Below are positions 7,794 to 17,875 of a DNA stretch of 64,000 nt, in pieces. This DNA is from Bauldia litoralis. GTDB lineage: Bacteria > Pseudomonadota > Alphaproteobacteria > Rhizobiales > Kaistiaceae. Location: contig NZ_FMXQ01000003.1 of assembly GCF_900104485.1 (NCBI RefSeq), positions 124,001 to 188,000 of the forward strand. Reading direction: 5' to 3'. The position numbers were made by a program, and so were the translations under genes. Position 1 is the first letter of the stretch; each line of letters starts with the position of its first letter. Below the pieces are notes generated by a model. The model was not told the DNA's origin. It did not search any database and saw only the letters and a list, made by a program, of their open reading frames with translations.

Positions 7794-8570
7794 CTAGCCA
7801 TCCAGCCGCACGGGAACCCCGAAGGCGGCCATATGTTCCTTTGCCTGGTGGATCGAGTAGGTGCCGAAGTGGAAGATCGAGGCGGCGAGCACCGCCGAGG
7901 CATGGCCCTCGTTGACGCCCTCGACAAGGTGGTCGAGCGTGCCGACGCCGCCCGAGGCGATCACTGGAATGGGCACCGCATCGGCGACGGTGCGGGTCAG
8001 CGCCAGGTCGAAGCCGTCGCCGGTGCCGTCGCGGTCCATCGAGGTCAGCAGGATTTCCCCGGCGCCGAGCCGCGCCACGTCGATCGCATAGTCGACCGCG
8101 TCGATGCCCGTCGGTGTGCGGCCGCCATGAGTGAAAATCTCCCAGCGCGCCGGCTCGCCATCGCGACTGACCTGCTTGGCATCGATGGCGACGACGATCG
8201 CCTGTGCGCCGAACTTCTCCGACGCCTTCGCGACGATGGTGCGGTCCTTCACCGCCGCGGTGTTGATCGAGACCTTGTCGGCGCCGGCAAGCATCAGGGC
8301 GCGAACGTCCTCGACCGTCCGGACGCCGCCACCGACCGTCACCGGGATGAAGCAGACCTCCGCCGTCCGCGCCACGACGTCGAGGATGGTGGCCCGCTTC
8401 TCGTGACTCGCCGTTATGTCGAGGAAGCAGAGTTCGTCGGCCCCGGCAGCGTCATAGGCGCGCGCCGCCTCGACCGGATCGCCGGCATCGGTGAGATCGA
8501 CAAAGCGCACGCCTTTGACGACACGCCCATCCTTGACGTCGAGACAGGGGATGATGCGGTTCTTCAGCAT
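7794..8570 (-). CDS. hisF: Imidazole glycerol phosphate synthase, cyclase subunit
   Basis: HisF is a (beta/alpha)8 barrel that joins PRFAR with ammonia from HisH. The start [20 protein letters not shown] gives the catalytic Asp near residue 11. [15 protein letters not shown] and [16 protein letters not shown] hold the second catalytic Asp and a phosphate site. The 258-residue length is standard. The start at 8570 is set by homology; the frame is open further upstream into the preceding spacer. Its partner hisH lies upstream in the same operon. Confidence 0.96.
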   Translation of the reverse strand: MLKNRIIPCLDVKDGRVVKGVRFVDLTDAGDPVEAARAYDAAGADELCFLDITASHEKRATILDVVARTAEVCFIPVTVGGGVRTVEDVRALMLAGADKVSINTAAVKDRTIVAKASEKFGAQAIVVAIDAKQVSRDGEPARWEIFTHGGRTPTGIDAVDYAIDVARLGAGEILLTSMDRDGTGDGFDLALTRTVADAVPIPVIASGGVGTLDHLVEGVNEGHASAVLAASIFHFGTYSIHQAKEHMAAFGVPVRLDG

Positions 8571-8577
8571 CGCTTCC

Positions 8578-8895
8578 TCAGGATGCGCCCGCAGCGGGCG
8601 GCGCGGATCGGCGACCGGTAACAAGCATGATTGTCGCGACGATCAGCCAGACGATCAGCGCGATAATGCCGGCCGGTATCGTTGCAATCATAAGCCATCC
8701 CATCATGCCCATGGCATAAAGTGTCTCGCCCATATCCTTGCCGTCGACGACGCATGGATTGACGAAGCCTTCGTGCAGCACGCAGCCGTTTGCCTTCGCG
8801 ATCGACCCGGCAACCATGACGGATATCATCGGAGCAACGGCAATCCCGATGATGACCGGAAGAAGGGCCGCCATCACGATCCACCGCAAGCGCAT
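8578..8895 (-). CDS. Small membrane protein of unknown function in his operon
   Basis: A 105-residue protein with two long hydrophobic segments (about 5-30 and 60-95). Between them is a short extracytoplasmic loop containing two cysteines ([15 protein letters not shown]), which could form a disulfide. The conserved-looking block [13 protein letters not shown] follows. I know similar proteins encoded beside his genes in other Hyphomicrobiales, always without a function. It sits between hisA and hisF with gaps of only 12 and 7 bases, so it is certainly cotranscribed. Confidence 0.8.
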   Translation of the reverse strand: MRLRWIVMAALLPVIIGIAVAPMISVMVAGSIAKANGCVLHEGFVNPCVVDGKDMGETLYAMGMMGWLMIATIPAGIIALIVWLIVATIMLVTGRRSAPPAAGAS

Positions 8896-8907
8896 GGCGA
8901 AATCCCC

Positions 8908-9642
8908 TCATGGCTGACCGGCGGCAATCAGCGCCAGCGCTTCCGCCGGGTCGAGGCGGCCATCATAGAGGGCCCGGCCGGAGATTGCGCCTTCGAGGAT
9001 GGCGCAATCCGGCTCAAGCAGGCGGCGGATATCGGCGATCGAGGCGAGGCCGCCGGAGGCGATGACCGGGATTGAGACAGACCTTGCGAGCTTCAGGGTC
9101 GACGCGATGTTGAGGCCGGCCAGCACGCCGTCGCGGTCGATGTCGGTGTAGATGATCGCGGCGACGCCGGCATCCTCGAAGGCGCGGGCAAGGTCGATGA
9201 CATCCATTTCCGTCGCCTCGGCCCAGCCGCTCACCGCGACCTTGCCGCCCCGCGCGTCGATGCCGACGGCGACCTTGCCCGGATGACGCCGGGCAGCCGC
9301 CTTGACAAGATCGGGATCGCGGACGGCTATCGTGCCGAGGATGACGCGGGCGATGCCCTTGTCGAGCCAGGCGTCGATCGCCACGTGATCGCGAATGCCG
9401 CCGCCGAGCTGCACCGGGATGTCGACCGCACCGAGGATGGCGGACACCGCATCGCCGTTGACCGCCCGCCCGGCGAAGGCACCGTTGAGGTCAACGACAT
9501 GCAGCCGCTCGAAGCCCTGCGCGGCGAAGGCGGCCGCCTGCGCGGCCGGGTCGCTGCCGAAAACGGTCGCCTTGTCCATGTCGCCCTTTTCAAGGCGCAC
9601 GCACTGGCCGTCTTTCAGATCGATGGCGGGATAGAGGATCAT
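8908..9642 (-). CDS. hisA: ProFAR isomerase (HisA)
   Basis: HisA converts ProFAR to PRFAR in histidine synthesis. The protein starts [20 protein letters not shown] (catalytic Asp8) and has the second acid in [10 protein letters not shown]. The pairs of glycine-rich phosphate loops, VQLGGGIRD and VIASGGLAS, match the half-barrel symmetry of the fold. The length is 244 residues. The ATG at 9642 is placed by homology. It is followed in the operon by the small membrane protein and hisF. Confidence 0.96.
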   Translation of the reverse strand: MILYPAIDLKDGQCVRLEKGDMDKATVFGSDPAAQAAAFAAQGFERLHVVDLNGAFAGRAVNGDAVSAILGAVDIPVQLGGGIRDHVAIDAWLDKGIARVILGTIAVRDPDLVKAAARRHPGKVAVGIDARGGKVAVSGWAEATEMDVIDLARAFEDAGVAAIIYTDIDRDGVLAGLNIASTLKLARSVSIPVIASGGLASIADIRRLLEPDCAILEGAISGRALYDGRLDPAEALALIAAGQP

Positions 9643-9664
9643 GATGCGAATGTCGCCAATGCGT

Positions 9665-10156
9665 CTAGCGGTGGATTTCGACGAGGAGGACCCACGCGTC
9701 GAGCACCGCCTTGATGATGGAGAAGAGGATGGCGGCGGCAATCCAGTAGACGCCGCCGGTATCCCCGAGCAACAGCAGGATGCCGCCGATGCCGTAGGGC
9801 ACCACGGCGGCTACGAACAGGACGACATTGACCGCGAAAGCCACCCGCTTGCCGTCTTCCTGCGACCGCGCCGCCCGGACCTCTATGTAGGTACCGACCC
9901 CGAATACCAGCAAGGCGATGGCCAACGTCAGCCCGCCGGCGACGCCGAGCGGCAGGCCGGGGACCAGCATCAGCGCCGAAACGACCAGCACGCCGAGAAG
10001 CAGCAGGATCGCCAGCATGGCGCGGTTCGGCAGATGCGGGAAGGCGAGAATGCGATCGAGATTGATCGAGATCGAGACGAACAGGAGTCCGCCGAGCGCC
10101 GCCGAAGCGCCGAGCTGGCCGAGAAAGAAATTGTCCCACCCGGTCACGGCTTCCAT
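9665..10156 (-). CDS. Four-span membrane protein of unknown function in his operon
   Basis: A 163-residue protein with about four to five hydrophobic segments (near 14-30, 46-72, 74-92, 105-128, 133-155). The opening, [23 protein letters not shown], resembles uncharacterised membrane proteins of soil bacteria. It starts within the last 13 bases of hisH, so translation is probably coupled. Nothing links it to histidine synthesis beyond position. Confidence 0.75.
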   Translation of the reverse strand: MEAVTGWDNFFLGQLGASAALGGLLFVSISINLDRILAFPHLPNRAMLAILLLLGVLVVSALMLVPGLPLGVAGGLTLAIALLVFGVGTYIEVRAARSQEDGKRVAFAVNVVLFVAAVVPYGIGGILLLLGDTGGVYWIAAAILFSIIKAVLDAWVLLVEIHR

Positions 10157-10794
10157 TTGAGGAAATTGCCGACCATCGCCAGTCCGAGCTTCTGGCTCTT
10201 CTCCGGATGGAATTGCGTGCCTGCGATGTTGTCGCGGGCGACGATCGCCGTCACCGGGCCGCCGTATTCGGCGATCGCGATCACGTCCTGCTCGTCATCG
10301 GCGACGAGGTGGAAACCATGCAGGAAATAGGCGTGCCAGCCTTCCGGCCCGAGGACGATGTCGGCGAGCAATGGATGGGCGGCGCGACCGCCCAGCGTGT
10401 TCCAGCCCATGTGCGGCACCTTCAGCGCCGGGTCCGACGGCTCGACCGCCCGCACCTCGCCGGGGATCCAGTTGAGGCCCGGCGTCACCGCGTGTTCGAC
10501 GCCGCGGGTCGCCAGGAGCTGCATGCCGACGCAGATGCCAAGGAACGGCCGGCCGCGCTGATGGATCGCCTCGTCGATCGCCTCGCTCATGCCGGGGATG
10601 GCATCGAGGTTGCGCTTGCAATCCGCAAAGGCGCCGTCGCCGGGCAGCACGACGCGATCGGCGCGGGCGACGGTCTCCGGATCGGAGGTGACCTCCACCG
10701 TGCCGCCGACGCCGGTCTCGGCGATCATTCGTTCGAAGGCCTTGGAGGCCGAGCGCAGGTTGCCGGCGCCATAGTCGATCAGGGCGACGGTCAT
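10144..10794 (-). CDS. hisH: Imidazole glycerol phosphate synthase, glutaminase subunit
   Basis: A class I glutamine amidotransferase that feeds ammonia to HisF. The nucleophile elbow is [12 protein letters not shown]. The early DYGAGNLRS and late THQFHPEKS-type sequence (here [14 protein letters not shown]) supply the rest of the Cys-His-Glu triad. The length is 216 residues. The ATG at 10794 overlaps the stop of the DUF2628 gene (ATGA), and the stop overlaps the next membrane protein gene. Confidence 0.95.
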   Translation of the reverse strand: MTVALIDYGAGNLRSASKAFERMIAETGVGGTVEVTSDPETVARADRVVLPGDGAFADCKRNLDAIPGMSEAIDEAIHQRGRPFLGICVGMQLLATRGVEHAVTPGLNWIPGEVRAVEPSDPALKVPHMGWNTLGGRAAHPLLADIVLGPEGWHAYFLHGFHLVADDEQDVIAIAEYGGPVTAIVARDNIAGTQFHPEKSQKLGLAMVGNFLKWKP

Positions 10795-11303
10795 CGCGAC
10801 AGTCCGGGCGTCGGAAACAGCCCGACGACCTGCGAATCGCCGGCCGGGAGCTTCCACGGCAGAAGCTGCGTCGCCGGTGGCGACGGGGCCGGCGGCTCGG
10901 GATCGGCCGGAGCGGCTCGATCGTTCATGTCGGCGGGCGACCACGCGGCGAAGAAGCGCCGCTCGGCCTCCTCCACCGACCGGCCCTCGGCGACGCCGAC
11001 CAGCCGGTAGCCGCGGCTCTCAAGCGTCCAGCGGCGGAGGCCATTGGCCTCCAGCGCGAAATAGAGGCGACCCAGCAGGAAGGCACCGCCCACCGCCAGA
11101 CCGCCAAGCGGCGCGAGCAGGGCAAGCACGATCAGCCCGACGACGAGCAGGAGGACGACCAGCCACAGGCGGCGACAGACCGTCCAGATCAGCGGGATGA
11201 ACAGGGCCGGCCAGCAGAAGCCGTCCTTGATCGCCACAAGGTCGACCGGGTCAGCCGGCTCACCGTCGGCCATGTCCGGGGCGTGGATCGTGTAGAGCGC
11301 CAT
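10791..11303 (-). CDS. DUF2628 family membrane protein
   Basis: A 170-residue protein. The opening segment ends in [20 protein letters not shown], typical of DUF2628, followed by two hydrophobic spans (about 47-64 and 66-84). A soluble part with the [21 protein letters not shown] block comes next, then a Pro/Ala-rich tail. The DUF2628 gene between hisB and hisH is a familiar arrangement in rhizobial genomes. The role is unknown. Overlap with hisH by four bases indicates translational coupling. Confidence 0.88.
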   Translation of the reverse strand: MALYTIHAPDMADGEPADPVDLVAIKDGFCWPALFIPLIWTVCRRLWLVVLLLVVGLIVLALLAPLGGLAVGGAFLLGRLYFALEANGLRRWTLESRGYRLVGVAEGRSVEEAERRFFAAWSPADMNDRAAPADPEPPAPSPPATQLLPWKLPAGDSQVVGLFPTPGLSR

Positions 11304-11312
11304 GGCCTTCCT

Positions 11313-11906
11313 TCAGCCGGCGAGGCTGCCTTTGGTCGAGGGAATGCGGTTCTCCTGCCGCGGGTCGATGGCCACGGCGACGCGCAGCGCCCGCGCCAGC
11401 GCCTTGAAGCAGGTCTCGGCGATGTGGTGGTTGTTGCCGCCATAGAGCGTCGCGATGTGCAGCGTGATCCCGGCATTCAGGGCGAAGGCCTGGAAGAATT
11501 CGTGGAACAGCTCCGTATCGAAATCGCCGACCTTCGGGCGCGTGAACGGCACGTCCCAGACGAGATAGGGCCGTCCCGAGACGTCGATGGCGCAGCGGGT
11601 CAGGGTCTCGTCCATCGGCAGGTGCACATCGGCATAGCGGGTGATGCCGGCCCGGTCGCCGAGCGCCTGCTGCACGGCCTGGCCGAGCGCGATGCCGATA
11701 TCCTCGGTCGTGTGGTGCTGGTCGATGTGAAGGTCGCCCTTGGCCTTGATGTCGAGGTCGATCAGGCTGTGCCGGCCAAGCTGCTCCAGCATGTGGTCGA
11801 GGAACCCGATTCCGGTCGCCACCGCCGCCTTGCCCGAACCGTCAAGCATGACGGAGACCGCGATTTCGGTTTCCCTGGTCTTGCGTTTGATCGTCGCCTT
11901 GCGCAT
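11313..11906 (-). CDS. hisB: Imidazoleglycerol-phosphate dehydratase
   Basis: Step six of histidine synthesis, a Mn-dependent dehydratase. The two metal-binding His clusters are visible: [10 protein letters not shown] around residue 65 and NNHHIAE around residue 160. FLDHMLEQL and the Glu/His of [10 protein letters not shown] complete the site. The 197-residue monofunctional form is the alphaproteobacterial type. GAGGGAAAG precedes the ATG. It is the first gene of the minus-strand his-coaA operon. Confidence 0.95.
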   Translation of the reverse strand: MRKATIKRKTRETEIAVSVMLDGSGKAAVATGIGFLDHMLEQLGRHSLIDLDIKAKGDLHIDQHHTTEDIGIALGQAVQQALGDRAGITRYADVHLPMDETLTRCAIDVSGRPYLVWDVPFTRPKVGDFDTELFHEFFQAFALNAGITLHIATLYGGNNHHIAETCFKALARALRVAVAIDPRQENRIPSTKGSLAG

Positions 11907-12179
11907 CGGCGCTTTCCCTCGGTTTGGCGGGCCTTTTATCAGGGCCCGGCGCCAGTTGCCATACGGACGTCATCGGACACGGCAAGCCTGCCGGATTTTC
12001 GAACCTTGCCGGCCGCGAAACGCGGCGTTTGCCACTTTCCGGTCCGTCGTATTTGCACCGGGCCGGCTGGCGACTACATATGGCCCATCGCGAGGCCTTG
12101 CCGCCGCGCGAAAACGGGGGCCGTCGCAGGGCTTCTTCCAAGCCTGCCACGGCCTGCTGCATGAGGATAACCGCGTAAC
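11907..12179. promoter_or_regulatory. Divergent hisB/hslV intergenic region
   Basis: This 273-base spacer must carry the promoters of the his operon and of hslVU. I could not find convincing -35/-10 pairs, a clear RpoH-type promoter for hslV, or a leader-peptide-like run of His codons before hisB. Confidence 0.4.
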
Positions 12180-12731
12180 ATGAGTGAATCGTCAACCACC
12201 TGGCATGGCACCACCATCCTGAGCGTCCGCAAGGGCGGCAAGGTCGTCATCGCCGGCGATGGCCAAGTCTCCGTCGGCCAGACCGTCATGAAGAGCAACG
12301 CCCGCAAGGTCCGGCCGCTCGGCAAGAGTGGCGTGATCGCCGGCTTCGCCGGGGCGACTGCCGATGCCTTCACGCTTTTCGAGCGCCTCGAAGCCAAGCT
12401 CGACCAGTATCCCAACCAGCTCTTGCGCGCCTGCGTCGAGCTCGCCAAGGACTGGCGGACCGACAAGTATCTGCGCCGCCTCGAGGCGATGATGCTGGTG
12501 GCGGATGCCTCCACCACACTGGTGGTCACCGGCATCGGCGATGTACTTGAGCCAGAGGGCGGCGTTGCCGGCATCGGCTCGGGCGGCAACTATGCGCTGG
12601 CCGCGGCCCGGGCGCTGGTCGACACCGACCTGGACGCCGAGGCGATCGCCCGCAAGGCGATGAAGATCGCCGGCGACATCTGCGTCTACACCAACGGCAA
12701 TCTCACCATCGAGACGCTCGATGCCGCCTGA
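12180..12731 (+). CDS. hslV: ATP-dependent protease subunit HslV (ClpQ)
   Basis: The proteolytic core of the HslUV protease, a simple proteasome relative. The alignment [11 protein letters not shown] puts the catalytic N-terminal threonine at residue 11, so about ten residues are a propeptide that must be removed, as in other alphaproteobacteria (E. coli HslV loses only Met1). [16 protein letters not shown] is the conserved C-terminal block. The protein has 183 residues. The partner hslU follows 75 bases later. Confidence 0.96.
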   Translation: MSESSTTWHGTTILSVRKGGKVVIAGDGQVSVGQTVMKSNARKVRPLGKSGVIAGFAGATADAFTLFERLEAKLDQYPNQLLRACVELAKDWRTDKYLRRLEAMMLVADASTTLVVTGIGDVLEPEGGVAGIGSGGNYALAAARALVDTDLDAEAIARKAMKIAGDICVYTNGNLTIETLDAA

Positions 12732-12806
12732 GGCGGCCCGAAGGCACGATGAATTCAGGCCGATCGGCCCCACCGATTGCCCGCTCCCCGATCAGACGAG
12801 ATCCCC

Positions 12807-14114
12807 ATGACGACCTTCTCTCCCCGTGAAATCGTATCCGAACTCGACCGCTACATCATCGGCCAGGCCGACGCCAAGCGCGCCGTCGCCATTGCTTTGC
12901 GCAACCGCTGGCGCCGCCAGCAGTTGACCGGGCAGATGCGCGAGGAAGTGCTGCCCAAGAACATCCTGATGATCGGGCCAACCGGCATCGGCAAGACCGA
13001 GATATCCCGCCGGCTCGCCAAGCTGGCCGGCGCGCCGTTCATCAAGATCGAGGCGACCAAGTTCACCGAGGTCGGCTATGTCGGCCGCGACGTGGAATCG
13101 GTGATCCGCGACCTTGTCGAGATCGGCATCGGCCTCGTTCGCGAACGCAAGCGCAAGGAGGTCGTCGCCAAGGCCGAACTCGCGGCGGAAGAACGCGTGC
13201 TGACGGCGCTGGTCGGCGAGTCCTCCAGCCCGGCTACCCGCGAATCCTTCCGCAAGCGCCTGCGGCAGGGAGAGCTCGACGACAAGGAAATCGAGATCGA
13301 GGTTCGCGACACCGCGGGCGGCATGCCGGCCTTCGATATCCCGGGCATGCCCGGCGCCAGCGTCGGCGTGATGAATATCGGCGACATGCTTGGCAAAGCC
13401 TTCGGCCAGAAGACCAAGACGCGCCGGATCACGGTCGGCGAGTCCCATACCCTGCTGATCGCCGAGGAATCCGACAGGCTGCTCGATGACGAGCAGGTTG
13501 TCCAGGAAGCCATCGCCTCGGTCGAGAATGACGGCATCGTCTTCCTCGACGAGATCGACAAGATCTGCGCCCGCGAGGGCCGGATGGGCGGTGATGTCAG
13601 CCGCGAGGGCGTCCAGCGCGACCTGCTGCCGCTGATCGAGGGCACGACGGTCGCCACCAAGCATGGACAGGTCAAGACCGACCACATCCTGTTCGTCGCC
13701 TCCGGCGCCTTCCATGTCGCCAAGCCGTCGGACCTGTTGCCCGAATTGCAGGGCCGCCTGCCGATCCGCGTCGAGCTGCACCCGCTGACCACCGACGATT
13801 TCCGGCGCATCCTGACGGAGACCGAGGCCAGCCTGATCAAGCAGTATATCGCCCTGATGGCGACCGAGGGTCTCGAGCTGGAAGTGACCGCCGACGCCAT
13901 CGACGCGATCGCGGCGATCGCCGTGTCGATCAACGCCAATGTCGAGAATATCGGCGCCCGGCGCCTGCAGACGGTGATGGAGCGGATCCTCGACGAAATC
14001 AGCTTCACCGCCGCCGACCGGGACGGCGAGAAGGTGGTCATCGACGCGGCCTATGTCGAAGACCATATCGGAGACCTGGCGCGGAATACCGATCTCAGCC
14101 GATTCATCCTCTGA
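12807..14114 (+). CDS. hslU: ATPase subunit HslU (ClpY)
   Basis: An AAA+ unfoldase that feeds substrates to HslV. The Walker A motif GPTGIGKT is at residues 57-64 and Walker B is VFLDEIDKI. The I-domain insertion covers roughly residues 110-230. The family C-terminus, [13 protein letters not shown], which docks into HslV, is intact. The start is ATG at 12807 ([20 protein letters not shown]). Its 435 residues are standard. Confidence 0.97.
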   Translation: MTTFSPREIVSELDRYIIGQADAKRAVAIALRNRWRRQQLTGQMREEVLPKNILMIGPTGIGKTEISRRLAKLAGAPFIKIEATKFTEVGYVGRDVESVIRDLVEIGIGLVRERKRKEVVAKAELAAEERVLTALVGESSSPATRESFRKRLRQGELDDKEIEIEVRDTAGGMPAFDIPGMPGASVGVMNIGDMLGKAFGQKTKTRRITVGESHTLLIAEESDRLLDDEQVVQEAIASVENDGIVFLDEIDKICAREGRMGGDVSREGVQRDLLPLIEGTTVATKHGQVKTDHILFVASGAFHVAKPSDLLPELQGRLPIRVELHPLTTDDFRRILTETEASLIKQYIALMATEGLELEVTADAIDAIAAIAVSINANVENIGARRLQTVMERILDEISFTAADRDGEKVVIDAAYVEDHIGDLARNTDLSRFIL

Positions 14115-14263
14115 TCCGGACGGCGTTTTCTGCCCTTCGCTTGCCTCAATGCGGCTGTTATGATCCCGTTGCCGGTCGGTTGTATCGTCAGCGCGACCGA
14201 CCTTTGCCGTCGGCGCGCCGGCGGTCAGCTGTTTCCGTGAGACTAGAGAACTGGGCTTCGTCG

Positions 14264-15253
14264 ATGAATTCTTTCAGGCGCTTTTTCGTTGCGACCGCGG
14301 CCGCGCTTGCCGTCGTCCTGACCGGTTCGCTGCCGGCGCCGGTGGCAGCCGCCGATGTCATCGTGGTTCCTCCCGGCAACCAGTTCGAGAGGCAGCCCCG
14401 TGTCGACAAGGGGTCCCGCGCCCTGACGGCGATGGGCGGCGGATCGTTCAAGACCAAGTATGACAAGGTCTACAAGCTGCTGGCCAGCGATCCGAACCTG
14501 ATCGGCGGCATCAAGAAGGTCGCCTCGATCTACGGCATCGACCCGATCCACATCATCGGTGCGATCGTCGGCGAGCACACCTACAACATCGACACCTACG
14601 ACACCCTGCAGACCTATTACGTCAAGGCGATGCAGTATGTCTCCAACGACTCGCTGGTCTTCGCCAATCGCGGCGACACGGCCGCGGAACTGTTCGCCCG
14701 GCCGCAATTTGCGCGCTGCAACCAGTTCAACACCAATTACGAGGTCTGGGACTGCCGGCAGACGACCTGGGAAGACGTCTTCATGGGACGCTTCGTTGAC
14801 GGTCGTCGCTATCCGCGCGACCGGTTGCACCGGGTGTATTTCGGTCCCGCTTTCGCCGGCCAGACCTTCGGCTTCGGGCAACTCAGCCCGGTCGCCGCGC
14901 TGGCGGTGACCGATATTGTCAACCGCAAGGCGGGCCTGCCGCTCCTGTCGATCGACGACGCGCCCGAGGTCTACCAGAACATCATGAACCCGGAGACGTC
15001 GCTGCATTACGTCGCCGCCAATATCCGGGTGTCGATCGACCTCTACAAGTCGATCGCCGGCTTCGACATCTCGCAGAACCCCGGGATCACGGCAACGCTC
15101 TACAACCTTGGAAACGCGGCGACGCGAGCTCGAACGTTGCGCGCAGAGAATGCCAAGCGCGCCAAGTCCGGCAAGCCGCCGCTCTACCCGCAGGAAAACT
15201 TCTACGGCTGGCTGGTCAACGACAAGGAAGCCGAGCTGCGCAAGCTGCTATAG
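14264..15253 (+). CDS. DUF1402 family exported protein
   Basis: This 329-residue protein has a signal peptide of about 29 residues (MNSFRRFF, hydrophobic core, cleavage after PVAA). The mature protein shows the family blocks KYDKVYKLLASDPNLIGGIK, GIDPIHIIGAIVGEHTYN, AGQTFGFGQLSP and ENFYGWLVNDK. The I-V-G-E-H segment, with a Glu after a helix, and the GQLSP turn recall lytic-transglycosylase or lysozyme-like folds. I infer a possible cell-wall role; the family has no proven function as far as I know. The ATG at 14264 is chosen because the signal peptide begins there. Confidence 0.85.
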   Translation: MNSFRRFFVATAAALAVVLTGSLPAPVAAADVIVVPPGNQFERQPRVDKGSRALTAMGGGSFKTKYDKVYKLLASDPNLIGGIKKVASIYGIDPIHIIGAIVGEHTYNIDTYDTLQTYYVKAMQYVSNDSLVFANRGDTAAELFARPQFARCNQFNTNYEVWDCRQTTWEDVFMGRFVDGRRYPRDRLHRVYFGPAFAGQTFGFGQLSPVAALAVTDIVNRKAGLPLLSIDDAPEVYQNIMNPETSLHYVAANIRVSIDLYKSIAGFDISQNPGITATLYNLGNAATRARTLRAENAKRAKSGKPPLYPQENFYGWLVNDKEAELRKLL

Positions 15254-15265
15254 CGCCCACCGGCG

Positions 15266-16669
15266 TCATGGTGCGGCGAGCCGCGCCGGCGCCTCTTCCT
15301 CGACCGTCCCGCATGCGGCCTGGCGGACATGCGCCGCGCCGGGGCTGGTCAGCCGGCAGTTCGACGTGATCGACCGACCCGGCGCTTCCGCGCAGATATC
15401 GGGTGTCAGGCCACCGTCATCAGTCAGCGGCGGAAGCGGGCCACGGGCCGCCAGCCGGCGCTTGACCGCCAGAATCCGCTCATACGACCGATCGAGCTGT
15501 GACGCCGGCACCCGCCCGGCCGCGACCGCTCCCGAGACCCGGGCGATGACCCGTTCGACCAGATCGTTATCGCCGGCCCGCTGATTGGCGAAGATCAGGA
15601 TGTCGGCGCCGGCCCGGACCGCCATGACCGCCGCATCCTCGAGGCCGTAGCGATCGGTGATTGCCTCCATGCCGAGATCGTCGGTGACGATCAGCCCGTC
15701 GAAGCCGAGCCTTTCGCGGAGTTCGCCGGTCATCGCCCGCCGCGACAGGCTGGTCGGCCGGTCGCCATCAGAAAAACCGGGGTGGATCAGGTGACCGACC
15801 ATGACCATCGCGACGCCGTCGTCGCGGGCGAGGGCGCGAAAGACCTCGAGTTCCTGCGGCTGCCACGTCTTGGTGATGTCGACGACGCGCTTGTGGGGAT
15901 CGAGCGCCGCGGACCCATGGCCGGGAAAGTGCTTGGCGGCGGTCAGCACGCCGGAGGCGGCATGGGCGCCGATGAACTGCCGCGCATAGTCGGTCACGGC
16001 GCCAGGTTCGACGCCATAGCTGCGCCGCAGGCGACCGATCGCCGGACTTTGCGGATTGATGTTCAGGTCGACGACCGGGCCGAGGTTGACGTTGACGCCG
16101 AAGGTCGCGAGTTCCCGCGCCATGTTGGCATAGGCGACCCAGGCTTCGCAGAGTCCCTGCTTGGCGATGGTGCGGGCCGAGGACGGCAGGCCCTTGAACC
16201 CCTCGCGGCGGCGAAAGCGCTGGATGTAGCCGCCTTCCTGATCGACGGCGACAAAGGGCGGCAGGCGACCGCCGGCGGCGATCATCGCCTCCGTCAGGCC
16301 TGAAACCTGCTTCGGGCCCCGGATGTTGTGGCCGAAGAGAATGATACCGCCGATACGGCCATCGGCGATCATCGCGGCGATGCGCGTCGGCCACGGCTCG
16401 GCCGGCCGGGTGCCCGGAAAGCCGACAAGGATCATCTGGCCGATCTTGCGCGCCAGCAGTTCCATCTGGCGATCGGGGTGGAGCATCGCAGTCCGCTTGG
16501 GCGCTGCGACCGACGGCTCGGGATCGAGCAGCGGATAGCTCGGCGACGGCGTGCCCGCCATGGCCGGGACCGCGACGAGGATCGCCGATACAAGCAGGAT
16601 CGCGGTCCGGTTCAGGCGCAGGGCTTCGCTCCATCCTTGGCCCGGCCGTTGGCCGGGGCCGCCTGTCAT
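15266..16669 (-). CDS. Glycoside hydrolase family 3, NagZ-like beta-N-acetylhexosaminidase
   Basis: The protein has about 467 residues from ATG 16669. An N-terminal hydrophobic stretch (TAILLVSAILVAVPAMAG) suggests export or a membrane anchor, unlike cytoplasmic NagZ. The barrel carries GHNIRGPKQV, PPFVAVDQEGGYIQRF, the substrate loop KHFPGHG (about 246-252) and TDDLGMEAI with the nucleophile Asp (about 330). The usual D-x-H-K catalytic dyad loop is represented by LDPHKRVVD. It probably removes GlcNAc-type residues from cell-wall fragments. It converges on the DUF1402 gene with only 12 bases between stops. A second start, GTG at 16693, is possible. Confidence 0.87.
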   Translation of the reverse strand: MTGGPGQRPGQGWSEALRLNRTAILLVSAILVAVPAMAGTPSPSYPLLDPEPSVAAPKRTAMLHPDRQMELLARKIGQMILVGFPGTRPAEPWPTRIAAMIADGRIGGIILFGHNIRGPKQVSGLTEAMIAAGGRLPPFVAVDQEGGYIQRFRRREGFKGLPSSARTIAKQGLCEAWVAYANMARELATFGVNVNLGPVVDLNINPQSPAIGRLRRSYGVEPGAVTDYARQFIGAHAASGVLTAAKHFPGHGSAALDPHKRVVDITKTWQPQELEVFRALARDDGVAMVMVGHLIHPGFSDGDRPTSLSRRAMTGELRERLGFDGLIVTDDLGMEAITDRYGLEDAAVMAVRAGADILIFANQRAGDNDLVERVIARVSGAVAAGRVPASQLDRSYERILAVKRRLAARGPLPPLTDDGGLTPDICAEAPGRSITSNCRLTSPGAAHVRQAACGTVEEEAPARLAAP

Positions 16670-16836
16670 AGCGCGAAACAGTGCGCAGGCCACGGGGGTG
16701 AGAACCGAATTGCGGTCATCGTCGTCCGGCGCGGCCGGTGTCCTTCGTTGCGGCGAGGCCGCAAGTCCCGGTAGTTTGGGGATCCCGCATCACCGGCGAA
16801 GACCGGATTCTCATCGGAAACGGAAGGGCATATCGC

Positions 16837-17748
16837 ATGACGGACGCCAAACCTCGGGTTGGATATGTCGGAGTCGGGCTGATGGGACACGGCGCGGCCA
16901 AGAACATCCTCGCCGCCGGCTATCCGCTGACCATCCTCGGCCATCGCAACCGACAGCCGGTCGACGACCTTGTCGGGCGCGGGGCGACCGAGGCGGCGAA
17001 CGGGACCGAACTCGGCGCGGCGAGCGACGTCGTCTTCTTCTGCCTGCCCACCGCCGACAATGTCGAGGCGGCGCTGTTCGGCCCGGACGGCATCGCGGCA
17101 GCGCTGCGGCCCGGCGCGATCGTCGTCGATTCGACCACGGCGGATCCGGCGATGACCCGGCGGACCGGCGCCCGGCTCGCCGAGATGGGCATCCGCATGC
17201 TCGACGCGCCGCTCGGCCGCTCGCCGAACGAGGCCGAAGCCGGGACGCTGAGCACCTATGTCGGCGGCGACGTTGCCGATCTCGAGGAAGTCCGTCCGAT
17301 CCTCGATACCTATGCCGATACCATCGTCCATACCGGGCCCCTCGGCGACGGCATGGCCTGCAAGCTGATCAACAACTTCATCTCGATCGGCACCAGCGCG
17401 CTGATCTCGGAGGCCGTGGCCACCGCGGCGCGGCTCGGGCTCGACCTCGAGAAGCTGCATGAAGTGATCTCGGCGGGCGGCGCCAACAGCCCGATGTTCC
17501 AGATCATCATGGAATGGGTGCTGCGCGGCGACGACAGCCGCCTGAAGGGGCCGGTGCGGATCGCCGCCAAGGACCTACGGACCTATGCCCGTCTGGCCGA
17601 GACCGTCGGCGCCACCGCCTTTATTGCCAACGCCTGCGGCCAGACCTATTCGCTGGTCGAGGCGCGCGGTCATGCCGAGCGCTACATGCCGGTGATGCCC
17701 GGGCTGATCGCCGAACTCGGCAACTTCAAGATCCGGGATATCGACTGA
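16837..17748 (+). CDS. 3-hydroxyisobutyrate dehydrogenase-family oxidoreductase
   Basis: A 303-residue NAD(P)-dependent beta-hydroxyacid dehydrogenase. The nucleotide motif is GYVGVGLMGHGAAKN near residue 8. VVDSTTADP, the substrate loop DAPLGRSPNEAEAGTL and the catalytic-lysine region GMACKLINNFIS follow. The family includes 3-hydroxyisobutyrate, tartronate-semialdehyde and glyoxylate/succinic-semialdehyde reductases. The exact substrate cannot be read from sequence. The ATG at 16837 is preferred over an upstream start at 16738 because the fold begins there. It stands alone. Confidence 0.88.
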   Translation: MTDAKPRVGYVGVGLMGHGAAKNILAAGYPLTILGHRNRQPVDDLVGRGATEAANGTELGAASDVVFFCLPTADNVEAALFGPDGIAAALRPGAIVVDSTTADPAMTRRTGARLAEMGIRMLDAPLGRSPNEAEAGTLSTYVGGDVADLEEVRPILDTYADTIVHTGPLGDGMACKLINNFISIGTSALISEAVATAARLGLDLEKLHEVISAGGANSPMFQIIMEWVLRGDDSRLKGPVRIAAKDLRTYARLAETVGATAFIANACGQTYSLVEARGHAERYMPVMPGLIAELGNFKIRDID

Positions 17749-17875
17749 CGGCCGAGCGACCGGCAATCGGGCAACCCTGCCGCGTTTCGCGTAACCTACC
17801 CCGATACCGCTATTGCGCGGGCGTTGCGCGGTCGATACTTGCCGCAGTTGATTTCGAGGGAAACGACCGCTGTCC

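Noticed and set aside
12792-14066. 424-codon minus-strand frame opposite hslU
   Set aside because: It mirrors hslU codons in a GC-rich gene; hslU is fully supported by motifs.
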